Below, piece after piece: positions 1-7,968 of a stretch of 44,131 nt of DNA. Under the pieces are notes generated by a model. It had not been told where the DNA came from. It did no database searches and saw only the letters and a list, made by a program, of their open reading frames with translations. The stretch is taken from assembly GCA_017625255.1 (NCBI GenBank), contig JAGALK010000090.1:1-44131 (forward strand). The letters run 5' to 3'. Source of the DNA: Lachnospiraceae bacterium (GTDB taxonomy: Bacteria > Bacillota > Clostridia > Lachnospirales > Lachnospiraceae). A program made the translations under genes and the position numbers. Numbering within the stretch: the first letter of the stretch is position 1; every line of letters begins with the position of its first letter.

Positions 1-140
1 GCAAACACTTCGCTTGAGAAAAAACTTGTCAAAATTGAACCTAGGGATTAAAGTAAAGCTACAAGTCATTACCTGATGCTTTATCAGTGTATCGTGGGTG
101 AACTCCATCCTCTTAAATCCGAAGGTAAATTTACGCAGTC
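1..140. repeat. left copy of a 140-bp perfect terminal inverted repeat
   Basis: Bases 1-140 are the exact reverse complement of 43992-44131. Identity stops abruptly at base 141 (C here, where the other copy would require T). On the plus strand, frame 1 stays open from base 1 and ends at a TAA at 49-51, so the edge may be the 3' tail of a gene lying outside the window. I do not recognise that tail. Confidence 0.97.
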
Positions 141-157
141 CTGGCTTAGGTATAGGA

Positions 158-186
158 TTGAAAAAAAGTATTTTTCATGATAGAAT
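158..186 (+). promoter_or_regulatory. sigma-A-type promoter of the purine-riboswitch transcript
   Basis: TTGAAA at 158-163 and TAGAAT at 181-186 are separated by 17 bp. Transcription would start near 193, just ahead of the aptamer that begins at about 203. This is a sequence match only; no start site is mapped. Confidence 0.6.
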
Positions 187-202
187 TTTAATGAAATGAG
201 AA

Positions 203-270
203 ACATATGTATAAGCTTATGATATGGATAAGCGTTTCTACCAACCGCCGAGAATGGTTGACTACAATGT
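203..270 (+). promoter_or_regulatory. purine riboswitch aptamer, guanine class
   Basis: The three-way junction can be drawn completely. P1 pairs 203-206 and 208-211 with 263-270, with A207 bulged. P2 pairs GCUUAU (215-220) with 228-233, and its loop is GAUAUGG (221-227). J2/3 is GUUUCUAC. P3 pairs 242-246 with 256-260, and its loop carries CC at 248-249 for the known kissing pairs with GG at 226-227. The specificity base equivalent to C74 of the xpt aptamer is C262, which in this family means guanine or hypoxanthine rather than adenine. It lies directly upstream of the FAD-dependent protein gene. Confidence 0.9.
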
Positions 271-295
271 GATTTGTAGTCAACCATATTTTATT
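254..295 (+). terminator. riboswitch expression platform: intrinsic terminator overlapping the aptamer
   Basis: A perfect 14-bp stem pairs 254-267 with 274-287, with a 6-nt loop and a T-rich run at 289-295. Its 5' arm contains the P3 3' strand, C262 and half of the P1 3' strand, so the terminator and the folded aptamer exclude each other. Ligand binding should therefore prevent termination and switch the gene on, as in the adenine-responsive pbuE switch. Confidence 0.8.
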
Positions 296-309
296 GGGAG
301 GGTAAATAT

Positions 310-1677
310 ATGAAGTATGATGTAATAATTATTGGTGCAGGACCGGGAGGTATTTTTTCAGCTTACGAATTAGTGAAGAAAAAACCAGAGTTGAAGGTAG
401 CGGTTTTTGAGGCGGGACATGCTTTAGATAAGCGTCATTGTCCAATTGATGGAAAAAAGATAAAGTCCTGTATTGGTTGTAAAAGCTGCTCGATTATGAG
501 TGGTTTTGGCGGCGCAGGTGCTTTTTCAGATGGTAAATATAATATTACCAATGATTTTGGTGGAACCTTATATGAGTACATTGGTAAAAGTCAGGCATTG
601 GATTTGATGCGTTATGTAGATGAAATTAATATGAGCTATGGCGGTGAAGGTACAAAACTCTATTCTACAGCGGGAACAAATTTCAAAAAGGCGTGTATTC
701 AGTATGATTTGCATCTTTTAGATGCGTCTGTTCGCCACTTGGGTACAGATATTAATTATATAGTTTTGGAAAATCTTTATGCGGATTTGAAGGATAAAGT
801 AGAGTTTTTCTTTGATACTCCTGTAGAGACGGTGAAAATCATTGATGGTGGTTATGAAATTTTGTGTAAGGATCAGTCTTATACTTGTGATAAGTGTATA
901 ATTTCTGTAGGGCGAAGCGGAAGTAAATGGATGGAGAAGGTAAGTAAAGAACTGGAAATTCCAACCCATTCTAATCGTGTAGATATTGGTGTCCGTGTAG
1001 AATTGCCAGCAGAAGTTTTTTCCCATATAACGGATGAATTGTATGAGAGTAAAATTGTATACAGAACGGAAAAATATGGGGATCGGGTGCGTACCTTTTG
1101 TATGAATCCTAAGGGTGCGGTAGTTAATGAGAATACCAACGGTATTATTACGGTAAACGGACATAGCTATGAAGATCCTTCTAAGCAGACTGAAAACACC
1201 AACTTTGCATTACTGGTTGCAAAGCATTTTTCTGAGCCATTTAAGGATTCCAATGGCTATGGTGAGTCTATTGCCCGTCTAAGTAATATGTTGGGCGGTG
1301 GAGTAATTGTTCAGCGATTTGGAGATTTGATTCGGGGACAGAGGTCTACACCGGGGCGAATTGAAGAAGCATTTATTACACCTACACTAAAAGCAACACC
1401 GGGGGATTTGAGTCTGGTATTGCCAAAGCGTATTCTCGATGGAATTATTGAAATGATTTATGCTTTGGATAAAGTGGCGCCTGGTACAGCAAATGATGAT
1501 ACGCTGCTTTATGGGGTAGAAGTCAAATTTTACAACATGGAAGTAGCAGTAAATGAAAAGTTAGAATCCTGTTATAAGGGATTATATATCATAGGTGATG
1601 GAAGTGGTATAACACATTCCTTATCACATGCTTCGGCAAGTGGAATTCATGTTGCTCGCAATATTGTGGCAGATTAA
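310..1677 (+). CDS. COG2509-type FAD-dependent dehydrogenase/oxidoreductase
   Basis: This 455-aa protein begins with a Rossmann dinucleotide-binding motif (GAGPGG, residues 9-14). It then has Cys44 and a C-x2-C-x2-C cluster (Cys54, 57, 60) followed by a Gly-rich GFGGAGAFSDGK segment, the layout of uncharacterised COG2509 FAD-dependent dehydrogenases. The C-terminus carries a second FAD-contact block (GDGSGITHSLSHASASGIH). A strong Shine-Dalgarno (GGGAGGG, 296-302) supports the start. It is preceded by a guanine-class riboswitch with an apparent ON design, which suggests a link to purine availability. The substrate is unknown to me; family assignment is firm and function is not. Confidence 0.85.
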   Translation: MKYDVIIIGAGPGGIFSAYELVKKKPELKVAVFEAGHALDKRHCPIDGKKIKSCIGCKSCSIMSGFGGAGAFSDGKYNITNDFGGTLYEYIGKSQALDLMRYVDEINMSYGGEGTKLYSTAGTNFKKACIQYDLHLLDASVRHLGTDINYIVLENLYADLKDKVEFFFDTPVETVKIIDGGYEILCKDQSYTCDKCIISVGRSGSKWMEKVSKELEIPTHSNRVDIGVRVELPAEVFSHITDELYESKIVYRTEKYGDRVRTFCMNPKGAVVNENTNGIITVNGHSYEDPSKQTENTNFALLVAKHFSEPFKDSNGYGESIARLSNMLGGGVIVQRFGDLIRGQRSTPGRIEEAFITPTLKATPGDLSLVLPKRILDGIIEMIYALDKVAPGTANDDTLLYGVEVKFYNMEVAVNEKLESCYKGLYIIGDGSGITHSLSHASASGIHVARNIVAD

Positions 1678-1687
1678 TGAGGTATAA

Positions 1688-1718
1688 AAAAATGGAAGTT
1701 TTAAAAGCTTCCATTTTT
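1688..1718. terminator. bidirectional intrinsic terminator
   Basis: AAAAATGGAAG (1688-1698) pairs with CTTCCATTTTT (1708-1718). There are T-runs on the plus strand and A-runs upstream that serve as T-runs on the minus strand. It separates the convergent FAD-protein gene and the ABC operon. Confidence 0.85.
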
Positions 1719-1742
1719 TTATTTAATTAGGAAATTAAAGTC

Positions 1743-2498
1743 TTATGCATTTTTATATAGTGCGCTGTGCAGGCGTTCCCAAAGTTCGCCATAGCCTTTA
1801 GATGCAGGAGATACAGGACGAGCAATAGAATTTTTTTCGTCAATAACAATTTCGCCGCCTTTATCTAATACCATAATTCTAGTGCCAAGTACAATGGCTT
1901 CTTGGATATTATGGGTGATAAAGATAATGGTACAATCTTCTTCGATAGAGATATTTAATAATTCACTTTGCAGTTTGTTTCTAGTCATAGCATCTAATGC
2001 TGCAAATGGTTCATCCATAAGGATAATTTCCGGTTTTAATGCCAAGGCTTTTGCGATGGCTACGCGTTGTTTCATGCCGCCGGAGAGCTGGTAGGGATAA
2101 TAGTGACCATATCCGGTCAATTTTACTTTTGCTAAAGCTTCGTCGGAAAGTTGTTTTAATTTTGCTTTGTCTTTAATACCTTGTTTTTTCAATGGATACT
2201 GAATATTTTTTTCAACTGTTTTCCATGGGAATAATTGATTGAAATCCTGAAAAACCATAATTCTGTCTGTTCCCGGAAGCGCCTTCCTTTCACCGTTTAC
2301 TTTGATTTCACCGGAATATTTTTCAAATCCTGCAATACATCGCAAAAGTGTGGTTTTACCACAGCCTGAAGCACCTAAAATACACAAAAACTCATTTCGG
2401 TCTACGGTAAGATTCATATTTTTTATTACGGCATTTTCTTCAGGATTATTTTCATATATCATGGTTAAATTGTTTATTTGTAAAATTTTATTTGTCAT
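1743..2498 (-). CDS. ABC transporter ATP-binding protein, NitT/TauT/SsuB family
   Basis: This is the 251-aa ATPase subunit of an importer. It has a Walker A (GASGCGKTT), a Q-loop (FQDFNQLFPW), an ABC signature (LSGGMKQRVAIAKAL), a Walker B (ILMDEPFAALD) and an H-loop (FITHNIQEA). The start at 2498 gives MTNKILQINN and an ATGA overlap with the permease stop, with GGGGAA upstream as a ribosome site. A longer frame starting near 2528 would run into the permease coding sequence and looks less likely. It is the last gene of a LysR-binding protein-permease-ATPase operon. The cargo cannot be read from sequence; sulfonate, taurine, nitrate and thiamine-precursor importers share this fold. Confidence 0.9.
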   Translation of the reverse strand: MTNKILQINNLTMIYENNPEENAVIKNMNLTVDRNEFLCILGASGCGKTTLLRCIAGFEKYSGEIKVNGERKALPGTDRIMVFQDFNQLFPWKTVEKNIQYPLKKQGIKDKAKLKQLSDEALAKVKLTGYGHYYPYQLSGGMKQRVAIAKALALKPEIILMDEPFAALDAMTRNKLQSELLNISIEEDCTIIFITHNIQEAIVLGTRIMVLDKGGEIVIDEKNSIARPVSPASKGYGELWERLHSALYKNA

Positions 2499-3301
2499 TT
2501 TGTCATTCCCCATTTTTTTACTGTACAATTTTCGATTGGTGTTAAGATTCCATATTGCACCACGAGTCCAATGATAATAATTACGACCAGGGTAGCATAC
2601 ATTTCTGCATTATTCATATTTGTACGCATTTGGTTGATAAACATACCGATGCCCGGACAGGTGGCAATTCCAAAAATCATTTCAGCACTAAGTAGTCCTC
2701 GCCATGCTCTTGCCCAGCCGACTTTTAAACCGGAAACAATATAAGACATGGCGGCAGGAAGATATACACCACCTAATAAGGAAAAGCTGTTTAATCCCAT
2801 ATTCATGCCGGCTTCTACATATATTTTTGGCACAGCTAAAAAACCGTCTAACACATTTCTTGACATGGGCCATAGAACAGCATGTACAACCAAAAAGACG
2901 ATGACTTCTTCTTTGATACCGAAAATAATGATAATTACTGGGAGAAGTGCTACACCGGGTAAAAGGTCAAAAATGGAAACTACCAGATTAAAAATATGGT
3001 AAAATCCTTTGCTTACCATAGATAAACCGGATAAAATAAAGGATGCTGCAATACCGATTGCCAATCCGATGATTAATAGCTTCATGGAGTTTGCAATATA
3101 TGCCCAGAATGAAATTCCTGCGTATCCCACAGTAAAGTTTCGAATAAAGGCGCTTCCAATCATTTCCAGAGTGGGGAAAATCAGATTTGACCGTTCACCA
3201 AAGAGCTCTTGTCTGGCAACATATTCCCATATACATAGTACAGCAATAATAAATATGATTCTCACAAAAATTGCATAAATTTGATCTTTTCTTTTTAACA
3301 T
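2495..3301 (-). CDS. ABC transporter permease, SsuC/TauC-like
   Basis: This 268-aa membrane protein has an N-terminal hydrophobic helix near residues 10-28 and about five more helices. It carries the conserved cytoplasmic loop for the ATPase (GLKVGWARAWRGLLSAEMIFG, the EAA-type region) typical of the BPD_transp_1 family. It pairs with the downstream ATPase (4-bp overlap) and the upstream substrate-binding lipoprotein. Substrate is unknown. Confidence 0.88.
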   Translation of the reverse strand: MLKRKDQIYAIFVRIIFIIAVLCIWEYVARQELFGERSNLIFPTLEMIGSAFIRNFTVGYAGISFWAYIANSMKLLIIGLAIGIAASFILSGLSMVSKGFYHIFNLVVSIFDLLPGVALLPVIIIIFGIKEEVIVFLVVHAVLWPMSRNVLDGFLAVPKIYVEAGMNMGLNSFSLLGGVYLPAAMSYIVSGLKVGWARAWRGLLSAEMIFGIATCPGIGMFINQMRTNMNNAEMYATLVVIIIIGLVVQYGILTPIENCTVKKWGMTK

Positions 3302-3318
3302 ATCCTCACACCTTTTTA

Positions 3319-4311
3319 TTAATCACCTGTTACATTTTCAAAAACGAAATCGGAATAAGAAGCAGGTAATTCCTCAATAAAGCCTGTTTCCTTCATAAAT
3401 GCTGCCAATTCATATACACCATTAGTTTCGATAGTATAGTTTCCAGCCTGTAAATATGTCAGTTCGTCTTCTAAAGAATTACCGTTGAATTCACAGGTAA
3501 GAGCTGCAGCTTCTTCTGTATTGGAATTTAAGTAGTCGATAGCATCGGAGATACCCTCACTTAAAGCATCATATACTTCTTTGTTGTTTTCGTATAAGCT
3601 TTCAGAGGCAACACCTACGATAAAGGAATTGTCTTTTGTCCATGCATTTGTTACTTCTTCAATTTCATATAAATTATCTTTTTCTCTTTCCATATAAATA
3701 TATGGACTGGAAGTTACATGACAGGAAACACTTCCGCTTTCTAAGGCAGCCATTCCATCCGGATGCTTCATAACAACAAGGTTAGAATCTAGTGCGTGAG
3801 CATCGTAACCATTTTCATGAAGAGCTTTAGCTAAAATAATATGCTGGATAGAGCCTACATTTACGAGGGCAATTTGGTTTTCGCTATTGATAACATCATC
3901 AAAGGATGTAATGCTGCTGTCGTTTGTCATCATGCAGTGTTCCTGACCGGATAAGTTTGTAAAAATTTTGTAGCCTACATTTTTGACAACACCTGTAATG
4001 GCAGGTGCAATACCCATAAAACCAACATCTAGGTTTCCGGATGCAATTCCTGTGTTGATATCTGCGCCGGAATTCATCTGATTCCATACAACGGTGACAT
4101 CTTTTCCGGTAGCTTCTTTGTAGGCGGTTTCGATTAGCTGTTGTTCTTTGGCAATGATTAAAGGAGCGTATGCAAGTCCATACTGATAAGCGATGTTTAG
4201 GGTTACAGTTTCTTCTGCAGTTTTAGTTTCCTGCTTGTCTGTGCCGCAGCCTATGGAACCTGTAATCATCATTGTCATAGCCATTACGAGTGCTAAAATT
4301 CTTTTTTTCAT
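3319..4311 (-). CDS. ABC transporter substrate-binding lipoprotein, NMT1/SsuA-like
   Basis: This 330-aa secreted protein starts with a lipoprotein signal (MKKRILALVMAMTMM) and a lipobox ending at Cys22 (GSIGC). The mature part follows the NMT1/SsuA pattern: an opening LNIAYQYGLAYAPLIIAKEQ segment, a central GIASGNLDVGFMGIAPA hinge block and an ESGSVSCHVTSSPYIYMERE segment. It captures the solute for the permease and ATPase encoded downstream and lies 4 bp after the LysR gene. Ligand identity is not evident; the family includes aliphatic sulfonate, taurine and pyrimidine-precursor binders. Confidence 0.88.
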   Translation of the reverse strand: MKKRILALVMAMTMMITGSIGCGTDKQETKTAEETVTLNIAYQYGLAYAPLIIAKEQQLIETAYKEATGKDVTVVWNQMNSGADINTGIASGNLDVGFMGIAPAITGVVKNVGYKIFTNLSGQEHCMMTNDSSITSFDDVINSENQIALVNVGSIQHIILAKALHENGYDAHALDSNLVVMKHPDGMAALESGSVSCHVTSSPYIYMEREKDNLYEIEEVTNAWTKDNSFIVGVASESLYENNKEVYDALSEGISDAIDYLNSNTEEAAALTCEFNGNSLEDELTYLQAGNYTIETNGVYELAAFMKETGFIEELPASYSDFVFENVTGD

Positions 4312-4315
4312 GTTT

Positions 4316-5245
4316 TTATACCTCTTTTTCTTTATTTTTTAATACATCGATTAAATTCCGACATGCGCGGGAAAGAAATCTCTTTGTATCATAGGTTACA
4401 TAAATCTTTCTATCAAAAATGGTTTCGGGTAATGCATAAATGCATATATCCTTTAAATATCTGCTGTCCTTTAACATTTCTTCCTGTGCAAAGGAAATTC
4501 CTGCTCCTAAGGCGGTCATAGCGACACCGGAGGATACCTGATTGACAACAATATGATTTTGGACAGTGATATTATTTTGTGCAAGAAAGCTTCGCATTTC
4601 TTTTTGCAAAGGCTGATCTTCTTCTAAAAAGATAAATTCCATATTCTGCAGCAGACTATAATCAAAGCAGGAATTTGTTTTTCCGGGATTGGTTTGATAA
4701 TTTTTAAGCTTTTCGTTGATTTCCCATTCCTTTGGAATGCACATGTAGATTTTTTCTTCTTTTATGAGATCTTTTTCAAAGGTTTCCGGTAAATCACCGA
4801 TGGTACTGATAAAACAGTCTGCTTCACCATTTTTTGTCATAGTGATTAATTCCGGTACAGGTGCATTTTTTATAGTGATTTGGTATTTAGGATATTTTTC
4901 CCTTAATGTGGCAATTGCCTTTGTAACAATAGATTCCACATAGACAACCGGAGCACCAATGATGACATTTCCCACACTATCATCATGAAATTCAGTTATT
5001 TTTTGTTGATAGTCTTTGATGGCAAGCTGGTGTTTATGCAGGTATTCTAAGTATATTTTGCCCTCTTCAGTCAATTTAAACGGGGTAGTTGATTTGTCAA
5101 AAATCTTATAGCCAAGCTTCTTTTCTAAATTGCCGATGGCAATACTTAATGCCGGCTGGGAAATTCCGATTTTTTTTGCGGCACGGGTTAAATTACCTTC
5201 TTCCTGTACACATATAACATATTTATTATGTAATTCGATATCCAT
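4316..5245 (-). CDS. LysR-family transcriptional regulator
   Basis: This 309-aa protein has an N-terminal winged helix-turn-helix (residues about 1-60, with TRAAKKIGISQPALSIAI) and a C-terminal effector domain of the LysR substrate type. The start has a clear AAGGAG site. Unlike many LysR genes it is not divergent from its target: it is the first gene of the operon, 4 bp before the binding-protein gene, so it is presumably autoregulated together with the transporter. A promoter and a 7-6-7 inverted repeat lie just upstream. The inducer is unknown. Confidence 0.92.
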   Translation of the reverse strand: MDIELHNKYVICVQEEGNLTRAAKKIGISQPALSIAIGNLEKKLGYKIFDKSTTPFKLTEEGKIYLEYLHKHQLAIKDYQQKITEFHDDSVGNVIIGAPVVYVESIVTKAIATLREKYPKYQITIKNAPVPELITMTKNGEADCFISTIGDLPETFEKDLIKEEKIYMCIPKEWEINEKLKNYQTNPGKTNSCFDYSLLQNMEFIFLEEDQPLQKEMRSFLAQNNITVQNHIVVNQVSSGVAMTALGAGISFAQEEMLKDSRYLKDICIYALPETIFDRKIYVTYDTKRFLSRACRNLIDVLKNKEKEV

Positions 5246-5264
5246 ATAAACACTCCTTTATAGT

Positions 5265-5284
5265 ATATAAAACCCTATTTATAT
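5265..5284. promoter_or_regulatory. inverted repeat, candidate LysR operator
   Basis: ATATAAA (5265-5271) and TTTATAT (5278-5284) form a perfect 7-bp inverted repeat with a 6-bp gap. It lies between the minus-strand promoter and the LysR start codon. The size and AT-rich symmetry fit a LysR-type half-site pair. Binding is inferred only. Confidence 0.45.
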
Positions 5285-5311
5285 GTATAACATTTTTATG
5301 AAATTTGTCAA
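5284..5311 (-). promoter_or_regulatory. sigma-A promoter of the LysR-ABC operon
   Basis: Read on the minus strand, TTGACA (5311-5306) and TATACA (5289-5284) are separated by 16 bp and point toward the LysR gene. The -10 overlaps one arm of the 5265-5284 inverted repeat. Confidence 0.65.
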
Positions 5312-5450
5312 GAAAAAAATAATAGAAATTTATCAAAATTTGGGTTCATGCATAGAAGGGGGATAGTTGTGTTGAAGGTAGATTTATGTTAATATGGTAA
5401 AAAGGTCATAGAAAATGTAAATAGCTGTACAGCATGTGAGGAGGGGTGTT

Positions 5451-5810
5451 ATGGCGAGTGTATTGGTAGTAGATGATGCGGCATTTATGCGGCTTACAAT
5501 TAGACAGATGTTAGAGGCGCATGGACATACCGTTGCAGGGGAAGCGGGCACTGGTGTTGAGGCTGTAAGAAAATATGCCGAATTGAAGCCGGAAGTGGTA
5601 TTATTGGATATTACTATGCCGGATATGAATGGAATTGAGGCCCTTAAGCAGATAAAAGAGAAAGAGCCAAAGGCGAAGGTTGTCATTTGTTCCGCTATGG
5701 GTCAGCAGGCAGTTTTGGCGCAGGCCATAGAGTATGGAGCAAAGGATTTTGTAGTAAAGCCGTTTGAGGCATCCCGTTTGATGGCAGCAATTGATAGGGT
5801 TTTACAATAA
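5451..5810 (+). CDS. stand-alone CheY-like response regulator
   Basis: This 119-aa protein is a receiver domain with no output domain. The acidic pocket is Asp8 and Asp9 (VVDDAAF), the phospho-acceptor is Asp53 (LLDITMPDM), the switch residue is Ser81 and the conserved Lys is Lys103 (VVKPF). All are intact. The start at 5451 is set by the GAGGAGGGG site at 5439-5447. A frame opening 15 bp upstream would place its start before that site. It is followed 24 bp later by a 57-aa gene. In this family such proteins control flagellar motors or act as phosphorelay partners. No chemotaxis kinase is nearby, so its target is unknown. Confidence 0.9.
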   Translation: MASVLVVDDAAFMRLTIRQMLEAHGHTVAGEAGTGVEAVRKYAELKPEVVLLDITMPDMNGIEALKQIKEKEPKAKVVICSAMGQQAVLAQAIEYGAKDFVVKPFEASRLMAAIDRVLQ

Positions 5811-5834
5811 ATAGAGAAAAGTTGAGGATACAAA

Positions 5835-6008
5835 ATGTTAGAAGCAATTTTTTATGAAGTTGCCAGTATTGATGGTGACTATGCACATTTGCGCAGAGAA
5901 GATAGCGAGGATGATGATTTAAAATTGGTGGCAAGAGCATTATTGCCGGCAGAAATTATGGAAGGCTCCCGATTAAAATATGAATTTATGCAATATGAGA
6001 TATGTTAA
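5835..6008 (+). CDS. small conserved-looking protein, 57 aa
   Basis: This is an ATG-to-TAA frame of 58 codons starting MLEAIFYEVASIDGDY and ending FMQYEIC, with TGAGGA about 7 bp upstream. It begins 24 bp after the CheY-like gene on the same strand, so the two are probably cotranscribed. The product is acidic in the middle (EDSEDDD), has no signal peptide or membrane helix, and looks like a compact soluble domain. I do not recognise a characterised family. Codon use and the good ribosome site argue that it is real. Confidence 0.65.
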   Translation: MLEAIFYEVASIDGDYAHLRREDSEDDDLKLVARALLPAEIMEGSRLKYEFMQYEIC

Positions 6009-6096
6009 TATTTTCTTAAATTCCTATCATTAAATTAGAAGCTATGTTAATATAGTATTATACAAATTAGAAAAGACCTGTGGGGAGGTAGTATCA

Positions 6097-6396
6097 ATGA
6101 AGAGTAAAAGAATCGGATTAGAAGCAGATGTAGTAAAATATGAACAGGGAAAAGGCTTAGAGGATGGCGTAGAGCTTTGGGCAAAGGTTGTTACTCAGGG
6201 TTGGATTGTGACTGATTTTTTGATTAAAATGGAAAGAGAAGATGGCACAATTGTATGTCCGTATATTACGACTCGTCGAGGAAGAGTATTTATTGGCGAA
6301 GGAGATTATATTATTATTGATGCAGACGGCTCAAAGCATGTTTGTGGTGCAGATAAAATCTGGAATCGTTATGAAAAGCCGGATACAGAAGAGTAG
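6097..6396 (+). CDS. hypothetical protein, 99 aa
   Basis: This soluble 99-aa protein has no signal peptide. Its start is supported by GGGGAGG at about 6082-6088. The second half looks beta-rich (GRVFIGEGDYIIIDADGSKH) and may form a small barrel, but I can name no family. It has its own upstream gap of 88 bp and a terminator about 30 bp downstream, so it is likely a single-gene transcript. Confidence 0.7.
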   Translation: MKSKRIGLEADVVKYEQGKGLEDGVELWAKVVTQGWIVTDFLIKMEREDGTIVCPYITTRRGRVFIGEGDYIIIDADGSKHVCGADKIWNRYEKPDTEE

Positions 6397-6429
6397 GAAG
6401 ATGGCATCTGTGATAAGATTGCAGGATGA

Positions 6430-6468
6430 ATGTCAGCAGAAGTATCTGCTGGCATTTTCTGATTTTTT
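6430..6468 (+). terminator. intrinsic terminator after the 99-aa gene
   Basis: ATGTCAGCAG (6430-6439) pairs with CTGCTGGCAT (6446-6455), a 10-bp stem with one G-U pair. A T-rich tail including seven T residues follows by 6470. Confidence 0.8.
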
Positions 6469-6542
6469 TACAGTATAAAAAGACTTTTGCCGGAAAAGAA
6501 ACATTTGGGAAGTGTGTCATAAAATGCTTAAGGAGAGATAAT

Positions 6543-6959
6543 ATGTTAAAAAAATTGAAAAAGAAAAGTCCATGGATAGTGTTTGGAATCATTATGTATT
6601 GGCTATTTTTCTTTGCGGTTTTAGAGAATGCTAAGATAGGTGATACAGTTAAATCTGTAATGCTGGTTTTATTTATGATTTCAATAATTTTTGCAATTCT
6701 GATTGTGGGAATAGGATTTTTTGCGCAAATTGGATATGAAATAAAAAATGTTGGAAAAAAAGAAGTCCTTGGTAAGCTTTTGAAGAATTTTGTAGTTGGG
6801 TATATTACAATAGTCATTTGCAATGTTGTAATAACAGTTTGGGAAAAGAAAGGGATTCATGTAAGCTTACTGGCGGATAGCCTTAAATTAACATTTGTTA
6901 TTTTAATTGGTGGATATGTAGGTGATTTTATGTTTAGAAATAAGGAGCAAAATTCATGA
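6543..6959 (+). CDS. small integral membrane protein, hypothetical
   Basis: This 138-aa protein has a Lys-rich N-terminus (MLKKLKKKSPW) and four predicted hydrophobic segments at about 12-29, 40-65, 85-105 and 112-130. The start at 6543 is set by AAGGAGAG; a longer frame from 6426 begins inside the preceding terminator hairpin and is rejected. Its stop overlaps the dipeptidase start (ATGA), so the two are translationally coupled. No family is recognised, but the coupling suggests a role in peptide or peptidoglycan-fragment handling. Confidence 0.75.
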   Translation: MLKKLKKKSPWIVFGIIMYWLFFFAVLENAKIGDTVKSVMLVLFMISIIFAILIVGIGFFAQIGYEIKNVGKKEVLGKLLKNFVVGYITIVICNVVITVWEKKGIHVSLLADSLKLTFVILIGGYVGDFMFRNKEQNS

Positions 6960-7918
6960 TATGTGTAGCCGATATGCATTGTGATACAATATCAGCAATT
7001 TATGAACGACAAAAGCAGGGAAAGCATACGGAGCTTTTCAAAAATGATTTACAATTAGATTTGCAGAAGATGCAAAAAAGTCATTATCTGGTGCAGAATT
7101 TTGCGATTTTTGTAGATCTTTCTAATAGAGAAAATCCCTATGAATGCTATAAAAATCAGTTGAAAGTTTTTCGTAAAGAGATGCAGAAAAATGAAAAAAT
7201 GATTCGTCCTGTAAAAACTTATCAGGATATTATGGATAATCAAAAAGCGAATCGGATGTCGGCATTGCTTACAGTGGAAGAAGGCGAAATTTGTCAGGGA
7301 CAGGTGGAAAGGTTAGAAGAAATCTATGCGGATGGTGTGCGGATGATGACTTTTACCTGGAACTATAATAATTCACTGGGGACTGCGGCAGTAGAAGGTC
7401 AAGGGTTGTATGGACTTACGGAAACCGGCATTGCTTTTTTGGAAAAAATGGAGTCACTAGGCATCATACCGGATGTATCGCATTTATCACCAGAAGGCTT
7501 TTATGATGTATATACATATAGTAAGAAGCCTTTTGTGGCCAGTCATTCGGATGCTTTTGCATTGTGCGGGCATAAAAGAAATCTAAGTGATGATATGGTG
7601 CGAAAAATTGCAGAAAAAGGCGGGGTAATAGGGATAAATTACTATGGTCCTTTTTTGGAAAATGAATCGGAAAATGGGATTTTTTTTAGCAGGGTAAGTC
7701 GTATAGCAGAGCATATTTTACACTATATTCAGGTGGGGGGAATTGCCTGTGTAGGACTTGGCTCAGACTTTGATGGGATGGATGATAATCTGGAATTGAA
7801 GGACTGTTCTAGGATGGAAATATTGTATGAGGAGTTGAAAAAGCAGGGATTGACAGAAAAAGATATAGAAGCAGTTTTTTATCAAAATGTCTGCAATTTG
7901 TATAAGGAATTATTATAA
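6956..7918 (+). CDS. membrane dipeptidase, peptidase family M19
   Basis: This 320-aa metallopeptidase resembles renal/microsomal dipeptidases. Zinc-site motifs are visible in order: DMHCDT near residue 5, the bridging Glu in TVEEGE near residue 105, SHSDA near 200 and GLGSDFDGMDD near 270. It has no signal peptide, so it would act in the cytoplasm on dipeptides, including D-amino-acid dipeptides in this family. It overlaps the preceding membrane-protein gene and precedes an NlpC/P60 endopeptidase by 50 bp. The three could together process peptides or wall-derived peptides (inference). Confidence 0.92.
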   Translation: MICVADMHCDTISAIYERQKQGKHTELFKNDLQLDLQKMQKSHYLVQNFAIFVDLSNRENPYECYKNQLKVFRKEMQKNEKMIRPVKTYQDIMDNQKANRMSALLTVEEGEICQGQVERLEEIYADGVRMMTFTWNYNNSLGTAAVEGQGLYGLTETGIAFLEKMESLGIIPDVSHLSPEGFYDVYTYSKKPFVASHSDAFALCGHKRNLSDDMVRKIAEKGGVIGINYYGPFLENESENGIFFSRVSRIAEHILHYIQVGGIACVGLGSDFDGMDDNLELKDCSRMEILYEELKKQGLTEKDIEAVFYQNVCNLYKELL

Positions 7919-7968
7919 ATAAGAAGAAAATATAGGGAAGAAAAATCCGGTTTTGGCATAAAATATCT

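Noticed and set aside
84..287. Minus-strand frame of 67 codons at the left end
   Set aside because: It runs antisense through the promoter, riboswitch and terminator and shares its end with the inverted repeat. It has no ribosome site or family resemblance.
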